A DNA stretch of 64,000 bases, taken from positions 310,001-374,000 of the forward strand of contig NZ_JADGIK010000002.1 of the NCBI RefSeq assembly GCF_015234135.1, read 5' to 3'. The notes beneath the pieces were generated by a model, which was not told where the DNA came from, ran no database searches, and was given only the letters and a program-made list of their open reading frames with translations. Each line of letters opens with the position of its first letter. Positions within the stretch are counted from its first letter, which is position 1. The position numbers were made by a program, and so were the translations under genes. The stretch comes from Faecalibacter rhinopitheci. Its GTDB lineage: Bacteria; Bacteroidota; Bacteroidia; Flavobacteriales; Weeksellaceae. This document shows positions 47,363 to 57,191 of this stretch, piece after piece.

Positions 47363-47995
47363 ATGATTAAAAAAGCTGAATTTGTAACAAGTTCTCAAAA
47401 ATATACGGATTGTCCAGATCCATTTAAACCGGAATATGCATTTATTGGTCGATCTAATGTTGGTAAATCTTCTTTGATTAATATGATTGCTAATAAAAAA
47501 GCTTTAGCAAAGACCTCTTCTACTCCAGGTAAAACTCAATTAATTAATACTTTTGAGATGGATGACACTTGGTATTTAGCAGATTTACCAGGTTATGGTT
47601 TCGCAAAAGCACCTAAAGGTGTTCGTGGAGGATTTAATAAAATGATATATGATTACATTGAATTCCGTAAGAATTTAGTAAACGTATTTTTATTAATTGA
47701 CTCTAGACACAAACCACAAGATATTGATTTACAATTCATGAAATGGTTAGGAAATAAAGGAATTCCATTTTCTATTGTATTCACTAAATTAGATAAATTG
47801 TCAAGTACTGAATTCCAAAAGAATTTAAATACTTACAAAAATGAATTGCTAAAAACGTGGGAAGAATTACCTGTTATATTTAGCTCTTCTGCAACGAGTC
47901 AAATCGGAAAACTAGAAATATTAGGTTACATAGATGGACTTAATAAACACTTAGTAGACGAATTTAGAAAAGAACAATACAAGAAAGAATATTAA
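47363..47995 (+). CDS. engB: Ribosome biogenesis GTPase EngB (YihA/YsxC)
   Basis: 210 residues. An essential-type small GTPase in 50S subunit assembly. The G1 loop is GRSNVGKS (29-36), G2 is in KTSSTPGKTQ, G3 DLPGYGFAK, G4 TKLDKL and G5 SSAT. Length normal. It shares a transcript with the hydrolase gene upstream and ends in a bidirectional terminator. Confidence 0.96.
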   Translation: MIKKAEFVTSSQKYTDCPDPFKPEYAFIGRSNVGKSSLINMIANKKALAKTSSTPGKTQLINTFEMDDTWYLADLPGYGFAKAPKGVRGGFNKMIYDYIEFRKNLVNVFLLIDSRHKPQDIDLQFMKWLGNKGIPFSIVFTKLDKLSSTEFQKNLNTYKNELLKTWEELPVIFSSSATSQIGKLEILGYIDGLNKHLVDEFRKEQYKKEY

Positions 47996-47996
47996 T

Positions 47997-48033
47997 AAAA
48001 AAGGGTTTAAACAAAATGTTTAAACCCTTTTTT
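47997..48033. terminator. Bidirectional terminator between engB and aroQ
   Basis: AAAAAAGGGTTTAAACA pairs with TGTTTAAACCCTTTTTT around AAA; T runs follow on both strands. Confidence 0.9.
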
Positions 48034-48034
48034 A

Positions 48035-48454
48035 TTATTTTAAAAACTCATCTATCGCTTCTATATACCCTGGTAATCCTTTACCCGAAATAATTTTTTT
48101 ACAATTAACTCCAGTAACACTATTTGCTCTAAATCCTTCTCTTGCATAGATATCAGAAATATGAACTTCTATCACTGGTGTTGTAATTGCTTTTATTGCA
48201 TCTGCAATTGCGTATGAATAGTGTGTATATGCACCTGCATTCAAAACAATTCCATCATACATAAATCCTACTTTATGTAGTGTATCAATTATATCACCTT
48301 CATGATTAGATTGATAATAATGGATTGCACAATCTGGATATTTCTTTCTTATTTCAATATAAAAATCTTCAAAAGTTTTTGTTCCATAAATTTCTGGCTC
48401 GCGCACACCCAATAAGTTAAGATTAGGTCCATTAATAATTTGAATCTGTTTCAT
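48035..48454 (-). CDS. aroQ: 3-dehydroquinate dehydratase, type II
   Basis: 139 residues. The dodecameric type II enzyme of the shikimate pathway. The N-terminal motif is INGPNLNLLGVREPEIYG (7-24), with the catalytic Tyr at 23; ESNHEG appears as QSNHEGDIID; the substrate-binding LNAGAYTHYS and the general-acid His in VIEVHISDIYAREGFR follow. Length normal. Single gene, convergent with engB. Confidence 0.95.
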   Translation of the reverse strand: MKQIQIINGPNLNLLGVREPEIYGTKTFEDFYIEIRKKYPDCAIHYYQSNHEGDIIDTLHKVGFMYDGIVLNAGAYTHYSYAIADAIKAITTPVIEVHISDIYAREGFRANSVTGVNCKKIISGKGLPGYIEAIDEFLK

Positions 48455-48516
48455 TTTCCAAAATTTAATTCAAGTTACGACGATTTATAGGGATAATATA
48501 AACTTTTAAAGAAAAT

Positions 48517-49797
48517 TTAATAGCCATATTTTCCTTTCCATTTTTGGTTCAAATTAAATTTATCTTGCATTTCTCGTTTATTATTTCCAGTTTCATAAAA
48601 TACAGTTCCTTTTAGTTGATCTGGTAAATATTCTTGGTAAGCGAAGTTATTATCATAATCATGGGAATATTTATATTCTTTACCATAATCCATTTGTTTC
48701 ATCAATTTTGTAGGTGCATTTCTTAGATGCAATGGAACCGATAGATCTCCTGTTTGTTTCACCATTTGTTGGGCTTTATTAATAGCCATGTAGGTTGAAT
48801 TACTTTTTGGAGAATTGGCTAAATAAATCGCACACTGGCTTAATAAAATTCTGGACTCTGGATAACCAATCACTGAAACAGCTTGAAAAGTATTATTAGC
48901 TAAAATCATTGCTGTTGGGTTAGCATTACCAATATCTTCCGAGGCAGAAATTAATAAACGACGAGCAATAAATTTTAGATCTTCACCACCTTCTATCATT
49001 CTAGCCAACCAATATACAGCACCATTTGGATCGGATCCTCGAATAGATTTTATAAATGCTGAAATGATATCATAATGTTGCTCGCCAGATTTGTCATAAC
49101 GTGCTAAATTTTGCTGAATCCTGTTTGTTACTATTTCATCAGTAATGATAATTTCTTCATCGTTACCAAAACTATTTACCACCAATTCTAAACCATTAAG
49201 TAACTTCCTAGCATCACCTCCAGAATATCTAATTAATGCATTATTTTCTAAGATTGTAATTTTCTTCTTAGATAAATATTCGTCTTTTATTAAAGCTCGT
49301 GCAATTAACTCTTCCATATCTTCCCGTTCCAATGAATTTATGGAATAAACCTGGGCGCGCGATAATAATGCAGGTACCACCTCAAAACTTGGATTTTCTG
49401 TCGTTGCACCAATCAAAGTTATCCAGCCTTTTTCTACAGCACCCAACAAACTATCTTGTTGAGATTTATTAAACCGATGAATTTCATCAATAAATAAGAT
49501 GGGATTTTTTCCTCCTGAAAATAAATTCTGACTTTTTGCCTTATCAATTACTTCACGTACATCTTTTACACCTGCATTTATGGCACTTAAAATATAGAAA
49601 GGTCGTCCGGAAAGTTCAGCAACCATTTGCGCTAAAGTAGTTTTTCCAGTCCCGGGAGGTCCCCAAAAAATCATAGAAGCAATTAAATCATTTTTCAACA
49701 TCATTGTAATTGGACCGTGTGGACCTACCAAATGTTTTTGACTAATGTATTCTTCTAAAGTATGTGGACGCATACGTTCGGCTAATGGAATATTCAT
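48517..49797 (-). CDS. rarA: Replication-associated recombination ATPase RarA (MgsA)
   Basis: 426 residues. A clamp-loader-like AAA+ protein acting at stalled forks. Walker A is [12 protein letters not shown] (45-56), Walker [20 protein letters not shown], sensor 1 [12 protein letters not shown]; the C-terminal tetramerisation domain ([26 protein letters not shown] near the end) is complete. It stands alone, with a TAAATTTG box just upstream. Confidence 0.95.
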   Translation of the reverse strand: MNIPLAERMRPHTLEEYISQKHLVGPHGPITMMLKNDLIASMIFWGPPGTGKTTLAQMVAELSGRPFYILSAINAGVKDVREVIDKAKSQNLFSGGKNPILFIDEIHRFNKSQQDSLLGAVEKGWITLIGATTENPSFEVVPALLSRAQVYSINSLEREDMEELIARALIKDEYLSKKKITILENNALIRYSGGDARKLLNGLELVVNSFGNDEEIIITDEIVTNRIQQNLARYDKSGEQHYDIISAFIKSIRGSDPNGAVYWLARMIEGGEDLKFIARRLLISASEDIGNANPTAMILANNTFQAVSVIGYPESRILLSQCAIYLANSPKSNSTYMAINKAQQMVKQTGDLSVPLHLRNAPTKLMKQMDYGKEYKYSHDYDNNFAYQEYLPDQLKGTVFYETGNNKREMQDKFNLNQKWKGKYGY

Positions 49798-49819
49798 AAA
49801 ATCAGAATTTATTGAAATT

Positions 49820-49827
49820 CAAATTTA
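49820..49827 (-). promoter_or_regulatory. -7 box TAAATTTG upstream of rarA
   Basis: TAAATTTG on the minus strand ends 22 bases before the rarA ATG; no clear -33 partner. Confidence 0.5.
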
Positions 49828-49917
49828 GTTAAAGTTTCACGGAAATTTATCAATGAAATTTATAACGACATGATTTGGCTATCAAGTAAACTTTATTTGC
49901 CATAAGTAAATTATAAA

Positions 49918-50322
49918 ATGATGAAGAAAGCTTTAGAATGCGCATTAATTTTAACAGATAAGCACCTTGTAATTAGTAAAAAAATTCAGGAATGCTCAAA
50001 TTATACAATTCAAAAAAAATTACGTCATCAGCAGAGTTTTATTGAACAACAAATTATTCAATTTTTAGAAGAAATTCAGGAATTTAAGGATTTAATTATG
50101 CTTCAAAATGATTTAAAAATGTTGTATATAAAATTAATCAATTACTATTCTAAACAAATACATTTAAAAATTAATCGTTTCCAAATGGAATTAGATTTAT
50201 TAGAATTTGAATCTAAATTTGCATTAACAGCATTTAGTGCAAAAAAACATAAAATTCATAATCATGAGATTGAAATCATTCAACAAAAATTAAATTCTTA
50301 TTATCAATTGATCAAAAAATAG
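49918..50322 (+). CDS. Small helical protein of unknown function
   Basis: 134 residues, not recognised. Almost entirely helix-forming: rich in Leu, Ile, Gln, Lys and His, with no Pro or Gly and one Trp-free hydrophobic core pattern suggesting three to four amphipathic helices or a coiled-coil bundle. No signal peptide or membrane segment. Two cysteines (Cys8 and Cys26) lie near the N-terminus. It is followed on the same strand by a thioredoxin-fold protein gene after a 61-base gap. The coding reality rests on frame length and composition. Confidence 0.65.
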   Translation: MMKKALECALILTDKHLVISKKIQECSNYTIQKKLRHQQSFIEQQIIQFLEEIQEFKDLIMLQNDLKMLYIKLINYYSKQIHLKINRFQMELDLLEFESKFALTAFSAKKHKIHNHEIEIIQQKLNSYYQLIKK

Positions 50323-50383
50323 ATTTATCTACATTTTGGCCCAATTTTTATATTACTTTCGAGGAGAATTAAATAATCAGATA

Positions 50384-50890
50384 ATGAAAAGAATTTCTTT
50401 ATTCTTTAGTTTAATGTTAATGACTTTAAACTTTGCTGTTGGACAAACTGCAGAAAAGAAAAAAATTTATGATGAAACTGCTGATGCTAAAGTGCAAATT
50501 TCTGATGCCGTTGCAAAAGCTAGTGAAACTAAAAAACACGTTTTATTACAAATTGGGGGTAATTGGTGTGCTTGGTGTATTATGTTTAATGAATTAACCA
50601 CAACAAATACTGAACTAAATAAATATATGAACGACAACTATGAAGTGGTTCATGTAAACTATTCTCCGAAAAATAAAAATGAGGCAGTATTAGCAGAATT
50701 AAAACATCCTGAACGTTTTGGTTTCCCTGTTTTTGTTATTTTAGATGATAAAGGAAATCTAATTCATACCCAAAATTCTGCTTACTTAGAAAGCAAGGAA
50801 GCAAAGGGACATGACACCAAAGAGGTAATGAATTTCTTACAAAGTTGGTCATACAAAGCATTGGATCCTGCTAGTTATATCAAGAAATAA
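50384..50890 (+). CDS. Periplasmic thioredoxin-fold protein
   Basis: 168 residues from the ATG at 50384, chosen because it puts the signal peptide (MKRISLFFSLMLMTLNFAVGQ) at the N-terminus; a longer frame from 50336 would bury it. The redox centre is WCAWC (Cys62, Cys65) after a hydrophobic strand, and the cis-proline region is FGFPVFVIL. It resembles the DUF255/thioredoxin_7-type proteins. Role: periplasmic disulphide or peroxide chemistry, partner unknown. No recognised membrane reductase is adjacent. Confidence 0.82.
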   Translation: MKRISLFFSLMLMTLNFAVGQTAEKKKIYDETADAKVQISDAVAKASETKKHVLLQIGGNWCAWCIMFNELTTTNTELNKYMNDNYEVVHVNYSPKNKNEAVLAELKHPERFGFPVFVILDDKGNLIHTQNSAYLESKEAKGHDTKEVMNFLQSWSYKALDPASYIKK

Positions 50891-50908
50891 TTATAAATAT
50901 ATTTTTAA

Positions 50909-50940
50909 AAAACTCTTACTTACGTGAGAGTTTTTTTATT
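50909..50940 (+). terminator. Probable terminator after the thioredoxin-fold gene
   Basis: AAAACTCT pairs with AGAGTTTT across a 10-nt loop, followed by a T run. Confidence 0.6.
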
Positions 50941-50960
50941 TTTTATAATTGTGATATGTT

Positions 50961-50968
50961 TACCTTTG
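50961..50968 (+). promoter_or_regulatory. -7 box TACCTTTG immediately before yidD
   Basis: TACCTTTG is followed after 4 bases by the yidD ATG, so the transcript could be leaderless. No strong -33 element is visible. Confidence 0.5.
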
Positions 50969-50972
50969 TTGA

Positions 50973-51212
50973 ATGAATAATTTTTGGATACAACCAGTTA
51001 TTTTATTGGTGCGTTTTTACCAACTTGCGATATCACCTTGGTTGGGTAGTAATTGCAGGTATCAACCCACTTGCTCATCTTATATGATTGAAGCACTAAA
51101 AGAACATGGATTATTCAAAGGATTATGGTTAGGAACTAGACGAATAGGGAGATGTCATCCGTGGGGAAGCCATGGTTACGATCCTGTACCTAAAAAAAAT
51201 AAAAAACTATGA
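50973..51212 (+). CDS. yidD: Membrane protein insertion efficiency factor YidD
   Basis: 79 residues. YidD aids YidC-dependent membrane protein insertion. Family pattern: an amphipathic start ([15 protein letters not shown]), the cysteine-containing [15 protein letters not shown] and the final [13 protein letters not shown]. Length normal. The stop codon overlaps the lgt start (ATGA), so translation is coupled. Confidence 0.95.
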   Translation: MNNFWIQPVILLVRFYQLAISPWLGSNCRYQPTCSSYMIEALKEHGLFKGLWLGTRRIGRCHPWGSHGYDPVPKKNKKL

Positions 51213-52090
51213 ATTTAATGGCTTACATCAATTGGCAACCTTCGCCTTATTTATTTGAAATTGGATCCTTTAAAATACATGTATATAGTCTTTGTTGGAT
51301 TGTTGCATTTATCGTAGGATGGTATTTAATGGCAAATATATTTAAGAAAGAAAATGAGAAGAAAGAATGGTTAGACCCTTTATTTCTATACATTTTTATA
51401 GGTGCTATTGGTGGTGCTCGCTTAGGAGAATATTTATTTTATGATCCTTCTGCTTTTATTGAGAGACCAATTGAAGTATTTTTACCTGTTGCTTATTCAC
51501 CTGGCAGTTCGGCCTTTGGATTCTTAACAGATTATGAATTTGTAGGATTTAGCGGTCTTGCAAGTCATGGAGCTGCTATCGGAGTAATCATTTCTGCTTA
51601 CTTATTTTCAAGAAAATATACGAAGAGAAATGTATTATGGTTATTAGATCGTATTGCAACCGTGGTTCCCTTTGGTGGTGCAGCCGTACGTATAGGAAAT
51701 TTTTACAATTCTGAAATTGTAGGAAAAGCTTCTGATTTACCTTGGGCTGTAAAATTTTTAAACCAAAGTTCAGGTTATGGAGATATAGTTCCAAGACATC
51801 CTGCACAATTATATGAAGCTTTTGGATATATTATTTTAGGAATTGTTATGTTATTTGCATTTCATAAAACTAAAGTTAAAAATAATCTAGGTGCTCTTCT
51901 AGGTATATTCTTATTTTTCTTATTTTTAATACGTTTTGTTGTTGAATTCTTTAAAGAAAACCAAGGAAATGAAGCAGTTGCAGAAGCATTAAATATAGGA
52001 TTAAATAATGGACAAATTTTAAGTATTCCTTTTATGATTATTGGTGTATACTTATTTACGTCATCAAAAAATAGAAAATTTATCAACTAA
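51209..52090 (+). CDS. lgt: Prolipoprotein diacylglyceryl transferase
   Basis: 293 residues, about seven membrane helices. Lgt attaches diacylglycerol to the lipobox cysteine of prolipoproteins. Catalytic and signature regions: [15 protein letters not shown], the SHGAAIG loop, the Lgt signature [19 protein letters not shown] and [11 protein letters not shown]. Several lipoprotein substrates are encoded in this window (GldK, LptE and others). Start and yidD stop overlap by 4 bases; mscL follows after 15 bases. Confidence 0.96.
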   Translation: MNLMAYINWQPSPYLFEIGSFKIHVYSLCWIVAFIVGWYLMANIFKKENEKKEWLDPLFLYIFIGAIGGARLGEYLFYDPSAFIERPIEVFLPVAYSPGSSAFGFLTDYEFVGFSGLASHGAAIGVIISAYLFSRKYTKRNVLWLLDRIATVVPFGGAAVRIGNFYNSEIVGKASDLPWAVKFLNQSSGYGDIVPRHPAQLYEAFGYIILGIVMLFAFHKTKVKNNLGALLGIFLFFLFLIRFVVEFFKENQGNEAVAEALNIGLNNGQILSIPFMIIGVYLFTSSKNRKFIN

Positions 52091-52105
52091 AAAATAAATA
52101 AACTT

Positions 52106-52492
52106 ATGGGATTTTTTCAAGAATTTAAAGAGTTTGCCGTTAAAGGAAACGTAGTAGACTTAGCAGTAGGGGTTGTTATCGGTGGGGCATTTGGTAAAAT
52201 TGTAACTTCTTTGGTAGAAGATATTATTACACCAGCATTGCTTACTCCGACATTAGAAACTTTACAATTAGATAATTTAGCAGATCTTGTTATACCAGGA
52301 ACTGCAATTAAATATGGATTGTTTATCTCTGCTTTTATATCTTTTATTGTAGTAGCTTTTGCTTTATTCTTAATGATTAAAGGAATCAACAAATTAAAAA
52401 GAGAAGCACCAGCAGAGCCAGAAGCACCAGCAGGTCCTACTCAAGAAGAATTATTAGCTGAAATTCGTGACTTATTAAGAAATAAACAATAA
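52106..52492 (+). CDS. mscL: Large-conductance mechanosensitive channel MscL
   Basis: 128 residues. A pentameric safety valve for osmotic downshock. The amphipathic N-terminus (MGFFQEFKEFAVKGNVVDLA), the pore helix AVGVVIGGAFGKIVTSLV (about 21-38), the second membrane helix (about 70-93) and the charged C-terminal helix (EELLAEIRDLLRNKQ) are as in the family. Third gene of the yidD-lgt-mscL run; ends in a strong terminator. Confidence 0.95.
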   Translation: MGFFQEFKEFAVKGNVVDLAVGVVIGGAFGKIVTSLVEDIITPALLTPTLETLQLDNLADLVIPGTAIKYGLFISAFISFIVVAFALFLMIKGINKLKREAPAEPEAPAGPTQEELLAEIRDLLRNKQ

Positions 52493-52513
52493 TCAGCTTT
52501 TATATAAAATACA

Positions 52514-52546
52514 AAAAAAGCGAGAATCAGTGATTCTCGCTTTTTT
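52514..52546. terminator. Bidirectional terminator between mscL and the outer-membrane receptor gene
   Basis: AAAAAAAGCGAGAATCA pairs with TGATTCTCGCTTTTTT across one base; T runs on both strands. Confidence 0.9.
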
Positions 52547-52566
52547 GTTATGTTATTGTGTAATTA

Positions 52567-55080
52567 TTAGAAACCTCCCATTTCTCCACCTTCACCCATT
52601 TCTTCCGAGTCTGGACGTTGTTGTTTACCTCTTTTATCTTTCTCATTTGTATTTTTAAAACGATAAGTAAAAGATAAATTCCAAGATCTAACCATCCAAC
52701 GCATACTTTCGTAATTTGAATAATCATTCGCATATTGTGTCATTTCACGTTTTCTTGAATCAAAGACATCACGAATATTAAAAGATACTGTTGCACGATT
52801 TTTAAATAAATCTTTTGACAATGAAAAATCCATAGATAAGTTATCCTCTATTTTTTGTTGCGCTGTTTTCATCGATCCCATATAATTAGCAGCTAATTGA
52901 ATTTTAAAGTCTGCTGGCAATGTAAAGTTTGATGATAAACGTCCTCTTGAACTAAATCCGTCTCCAGAGAAATCTTGTGCATCCAATTTTGTATAAGATT
53001 CACCAGTTTCTGTGTTAATATCTTCATTATATTCTTGGTAATAACCTGTTCTATTATACCCAAATAAGTTAACATTTAACATTAAATTCCACCATCTAAA
53101 TGGACGGTAGGTTGCTGTTAAATCTAAACCATAACGATCTTCATTACCATTATTTAATGGTTTTGAAATCATACGCTCTAAATAACTTTGGTTTCCTTCC
53201 TCATCTTCTGTTAAGATGGTGTTTCTACGTTGAAATTGATTAATCATATCCGTGGTTCTTTGGTAAAATAAACTCGGTGTAATCATTAATTTTCCAAGAT
53301 TTGTGATATAAGATAATTCAAACGAATTTGTATAAGTAGGATCTAAATCTGGGTTACCATATCTTACGTTACGGTCATCAGTTGCAGAGAAAAATGGATT
53401 TAACATGAATCCCATTGGACGACGAACACGTTTAGAATAACTTAATTGTAATTCGTTTTTATCATTAAATTTATAATTCAACGTTGCTGTAGGAAATAAA
53501 TCTATATAATTCTTTTTGAAACCTGCTCCAGTGTCTACATATTTAATATCCATATTAGATGATTCTAAACGTAAACCAGCAAAATATTGAAATTTACCAA
53601 TTGCATTTCCATATTGTACATATCCAGCAAATACGTTTTGTTGATTATCTACATTAGAAAAGAAATCATTATCTGCAATATAGTTTCCTTCTATTAATTT
53701 ATAAGTTCTATTATTTGATTTATTATTATTTAAATCAACTCGACCTCCTAATTCAAATTTTCCTTTTTCTCCAATTGGACGAACGTAATCTCCTGTAAAA
53801 ACAAAAGATGTTTGTTCTTCAAGATTATCTGTGGTTCTATTAACAATAGAATTATCAGATTTATAATTTAATATATTTCCATTTTCATCTTCTTTTTGAG
53901 AAGAAAAACGACCTGTAAACATTAATTCATGACCTTTTTTATCAAATTCATGTTTATAATTTACATCTACATCAAAATTGTTTTCTATTTCTTTTTCATC
54001 CTGTAAATTATATTCTCTATTCAAGAATTCCATCGAAGAATTATAATACAAGTAATCTATTAATGAGTTATTATTCCCATTATTATAACGGTAACCAGCA
54101 GAAATACCAACTGTGTTGTTATCATTAATATAATATTCTGTTCCTAAACGTACATTGTAATTTCTACGAATTCTATCATTAGTACGATCAGTAGACATAT
54201 AATCTCTAACCTCTTTAGATTCATTTAAAAAATTTGTTCTAAAAGCTGAACCTTCTCCATTACGATTAGAGTATCGAGTTCCTGCATTTGCAAACCAATT
54301 AAACTTTTTAGTTTTATAATTTAAATTCACATTAATACCAGCCATTTCAGGGATTCCTCCATTAACAGTTACAGAACCATTAAAACCAGTATTTGTTCCT
54401 TTTTTTAATACAATATTTATTATACCTGCTGATCCAGAAGCCTCATAGCGCGAAGAAGGATTAGTAATAACTTCTATTCTTTCTACGTTCTCTGCTGGAA
54501 TATTTTTTAAAGCTTCTCCAACATCAGAAACCCCTAACATCCCAGAAGGTTTACCGTCAATTAAAAATTTAACGTTATCATTTCCTCTTAGAGAAACTCC
54601 ACCTTCAGCATCCACTTGTACAGAAGGTACATTTTGTAATGCATCTGATAATGACTGACCTTGTGACATAGGATCACTAGCCATATCATAGACTTTTTTA
54701 TCTAATTCAACTTTGTAAATTGGTTTTTGAGCAGTTATAACAGCAGCTCCTAAACTTACTACTTCTTCAACTTTTACTGAAAAAGTTCCTAAATCTAGGT
54801 TTGAAGTTAAATTAATTTCTTTCTGAATTATATCGTACCCAAGCGGCTCAATAATAATTACATACTTACCGGCTGGTGCTTCAATTACAAACAATCCATT
54901 TGCATCAGCCATTCCTTCCATCACAACTCCTTCTGTTTCTGTTTCTAACGTTACAGATGTAAATTCAATAGGTGCATTCGATGTTGATAATACTTTACCT
55001 TTTAATTGAAATTTGTCCTGTGCATTAAGCGCAATCACAAACAAACTAAAAAACAGAGTAAATAAACTTGTTAGTCTCAT
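52567..55080 (-). CDS. Outer-membrane beta-barrel receptor (TonB-receptor-like with carboxypeptidase-regulatory domain)
   Basis: 837 residues. Signal peptide to about 20 (SLFVIALNAQ), a carboxypeptidase-regulatory-like beta-sandwich (about 23-110, LKGKVLSTSNAPIEFTSVTL), a TonB plug domain (about 120-225; QSLSDALQNVPSVQVDAEGGV, SLRGNDNVKFLIDGKPSG, RYEASGSAGIINIVLKKG) and a large barrel ending in FNIRDVFDSRKREM and WNLSFTYRFKN. After the last barrel strand there is a charged Gly/Glu tail. No SusD partner is adjacent, so it is not a typical Sus-type pair. The ligand is unknown. Confidence 0.88.
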   Translation of the reverse strand: MRLTSLFTLFFSLFVIALNAQDKFQLKGKVLSTSNAPIEFTSVTLETETEGVVMEGMADANGLFVIEAPAGKYVIIIEPLGYDIIQKEINLTSNLDLGTFSVKVEEVVSLGAAVITAQKPIYKVELDKKVYDMASDPMSQGQSLSDALQNVPSVQVDAEGGVSLRGNDNVKFLIDGKPSGMLGVSDVGEALKNIPAENVERIEVITNPSSRYEASGSAGIINIVLKKGTNTGFNGSVTVNGGIPEMAGINVNLNYKTKKFNWFANAGTRYSNRNGEGSAFRTNFLNESKEVRDYMSTDRTNDRIRRNYNVRLGTEYYINDNNTVGISAGYRYNNGNNNSLIDYLYYNSSMEFLNREYNLQDEKEIENNFDVDVNYKHEFDKKGHELMFTGRFSSQKEDENGNILNYKSDNSIVNRTTDNLEEQTSFVFTGDYVRPIGEKGKFELGGRVDLNNNKSNNRTYKLIEGNYIADNDFFSNVDNQQNVFAGYVQYGNAIGKFQYFAGLRLESSNMDIKYVDTGAGFKKNYIDLFPTATLNYKFNDKNELQLSYSKRVRRPMGFMLNPFFSATDDRNVRYGNPDLDPTYTNSFELSYITNLGKLMITPSLFYQRTTDMINQFQRRNTILTEDEEGNQSYLERMISKPLNNGNEDRYGLDLTATYRPFRWWNLMLNVNLFGYNRTGYYQEYNEDINTETGESYTKLDAQDFSGDGFSSRGRLSSNFTLPADFKIQLAANYMGSMKTAQQKIEDNLSMDFSLSKDLFKNRATVSFNIRDVFDSRKREMTQYANDYSNYESMRWMVRSWNLSFTYRFKNTNEKDKRGKQQRPDSEEMGEGGEMGGF

Positions 55081-55239
55081 CTTTAATTTTAATTGTAGTT
55101 AACTTGTTACCTAATTAGACAAACTGTATCCCACAAGGTTTAATTTAAAATTTAAAATTTTATTTAAAGATCAGATTAAACCTTTCTTAAAATCCATAGT
55201 CTAATGATTTAAAGAGTTTTACTAATAAAAATATTTGTA

Positions 55240-55554
55240 ATGTTATATAATCTAAAGAGTCTATTCATCGTTGCTTTATTCATCAGTTCGTTTTCGGTTT
55301 CTGCACAAACTCATCAAAAGAATGATGATCAAATTGAAGAATTTAAAAAGGAGTTGGATTTATCGGATGCTCAAGTTTTAAAAATTAAAAGCATTAAAGA
55401 AAAATATTCTCCTGAAAAAGCGGAGTTAAAAAGAAAGCTTAAAGAATTACGTAACAAAGAAATTACGGAAATTGATAAACTTTTTACGCCGGAGCAAAAA
55501 ACAAAATTAAAAGCACTTATAGAGCGTCATAAAGCTCAGAAAAAAGCTTTATAA
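55240..55554 (+). CDS. Small secreted helical protein (Spy/CpxP-like)
   Basis: 104 residues. Signal peptide ends near FSVSAQ (about 23). The mature part is a charged helical hairpin of Lys and Glu with LxxAQxxKIKxIKEKY and LFTPEQKTKLKALIE, resembling the LTxxQ-type helices of Spy/CpxP-like periplasmic chaperones, though the exact LTxxQ motif is only approximate (LSDAQ, FTPEQ). Transcribed away from the receptor gene; ends in its own terminator. Confidence 0.7.
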   Translation: MLYNLKSLFIVALFISSFSVSAQTHQKNDDQIEEFKKELDLSDAQVLKIKSIKEKYSPEKAELKRKLKELRNKEITEIDKLFTPEQKTKLKALIERHKAQKKAL

Positions 55555-55558
55555 ATAT

Positions 55559-55586
55559 AAAAGCCATGAAATATTTCATGGCTTTT
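55559..55586. terminator. Bidirectional terminator between the Spy-like gene and proS
   Basis: AAAAGCCATGAAA pairs with TTTCATGGCTTTT; T runs on both strands between convergent genes. Confidence 0.88.
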
Positions 55587-55611
55587 ATATTTTATTTAAA
55601 AATACTTTATT

Positions 55612-57090
55612 TTAGTATGCTTTCGCATATAATACTCTAAATTTCGCTGGTTTTCCAGAGAACATATCAATACCTTCTGTAGGTATTTCAAAAGCTTGAG
55701 GAATACAACGAATAGTTGCTTTGGTTGCATCTTTTACAGCTTCTTCTGTCTCTTCTGTTCCATCCCATAAAGCAGAAATAAATCCTCCTTTATTTTCTAA
55801 CACTTCCTTAAATTCTTCAAAAGTTTTAACTTCAGTTGTGTGCTCAGTTCTATAATCAAAAGCTTTTTGATATAAATTATTTTGAATATCTTCTAATAAA
55901 GCTTCTGTTTTATCAACTACCTCATCTAATACTATGAATTGCTTTTCTAAAGTATCACGACGAGCAACCTCTACATGACCTTTTTCTAAATCTTTAGGAC
56001 CAATTGCCATACGAACAGGAACACCTTTTAGTTCATATTCAGCAAATTTCCATCCTGGCTTAGATTTATCATCATCGTCAAACTTCACTGAGATTCCTTT
56101 CGCTTTCAATCCATCCTGAATTTTATCAACTACTGATCGTATTTCTTCTAATTGTTCCGCCGTTTTATAAATAGGTACAATTGCAACTTGAATTGGAGCC
56201 AATTTTGGAGGTAAAACTAATCCTAAATCATCTGAATGCGTCATAATTAATGCCCCCATCAAACGTGTAGAAACACCCCAAGAAGTAGCCCAAACATATT
56301 CTTGTTTACCTTCGTTAGTTGTAAATTTTACATCAAAAGCTTTCGCAAAGTTTTGACCTAAGAAGTGAGAGGTACCAGCTTGTAAAGCTTTACCATCTTG
56401 CATTAAAGCTTCGATTGTGTAAGTTTCGTCTGCTCCAGCAAATCTTTCCGATGGAGTTTTATATCCTTTAACTACAGGAATTGCCATGAAATTCTCCACT
56501 ACATCACGGTAAACTTCTTGCATTTTTACAGCTTCTTCTTCCGCTTCAATACGTGTAGCGTGAGCAGTATGTCCTTCTTGCCATAAGAATTCCGCAGTAC
56601 GTAAAAATAAACGCGTTCTCATTTCCCAACGAACTACATTTGCCCATTGATTAATTAAAATTGGTAAATCACGATAAGATTGAATCCAATTTTTATATGT
56701 ACTCCAAATAATCGCTTCAGATGTCGGACGAACAATCAGTTCTTCTTCCAACTTAGCTTCAGGATCAACCATTAATTTCCCTGGATTATTTGGATCATTT
56801 TTTAATCTATAATGTGTTACTACAGCACATTCTTTTGCAAATCCTTCTGCATTCTTCTCTTCTGCTTCAAATAAACTTTTTGGAACAAATAAGGGGAAAT
56901 AAGCATTTTGATGACCAGTTTCTTTAAATCTTTTATCTAATTCTGCCTGTAATTTTTCCCAGATAGCATACCCGTACGGTTTAATTACCATGCAGCCTCT
57001 TACTCCTGAATTTTCAGCTAAGTTTGCTTTGACTACAAGTTCGTTATACCATTTAGAATAATCTTCAGCACGAGTTGTTAATTTTGCCAT
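55612..57090 (-). CDS. proS: Prolyl-tRNA synthetase (short, archaeal/eukaryal type)
   Basis: 492 residues. A class II synthetase. Motif 2-type [18 protein letters not shown], motif 3 [22 protein letters not shown] and the anticodon-binding domain (about 285-400; [11 protein letters not shown]) are clear. It lacks the editing insertion of the long bacterial ProRS and keeps the C-terminal domain (ending FRVLYAKAY), the type usual in Bacteroidota. It diverges from the aromatic lipoprotein gene; the 101-base gap carries a sigma-54 site for that gene. Confidence 0.96.
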   Translation of the reverse strand: MAKLTTRAEDYSKWYNELVVKANLAENSGVRGCMVIKPYGYAIWEKLQAELDKRFKETGHQNAYFPLFVPKSLFEAEEKNAEGFAKECAVVTHYRLKNDPNNPGKLMVDPEAKLEEELIVRPTSEAIIWSTYKNWIQSYRDLPILINQWANVVRWEMRTRLFLRTAEFLWQEGHTAHATRIEAEEEAVKMQEVYRDVVENFMAIPVVKGYKTPSERFAGADETYTIEALMQDGKALQAGTSHFLGQNFAKAFDVKFTTNEGKQEYVWATSWGVSTRLMGALIMTHSDDLGLVLPPKLAPIQVAIVPIYKTAEQLEEIRSVVDKIQDGLKAKGISVKFDDDDKSKPGWKFAEYELKGVPVRMAIGPKDLEKGHVEVARRDTLEKQFIVLDEVVDKTEALLEDIQNNLYQKAFDYRTEHTTEVKTFEEFKEVLENKGGFISALWDGTEETEEAVKDATKATIRCIPQAFEIPTEGIDMFSGKPAKFRVLYAKAY

Positions 57091-57125
57091 ATTTATCTAT
57101 ATTTGTTTATAAAGTTCTTATTTGA

Positions 57126-57142
57126 TTGGCATATTTATTGCC
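57126..57142 (+). promoter_or_regulatory. Sigma-54 (RpoN) -24/-12 promoter
   Basis: TTGGCAT-N5-TTGCC. GG (57128-57129) and GC (57140-57141) are separated by exactly 10 bases, the defining sigma-54 spacing, and both halves match consensus. A start near 57153 would give a leader of about 39 bases to the ATG at 57192. Confidence 0.72.
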
Positions 57143-57191
57143 TTTTATAAAGTACAAATTTATTAATTAGAAACTTAGAAAATATCATATC

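Noticed and set aside
49858-49917. TTTGG ... TTTATTTGCC before the helical orphan as a full promoter
   Set aside because: The -7 box has a mismatch and the spacing to TTTG is about 14 bases, too short for the consensus.
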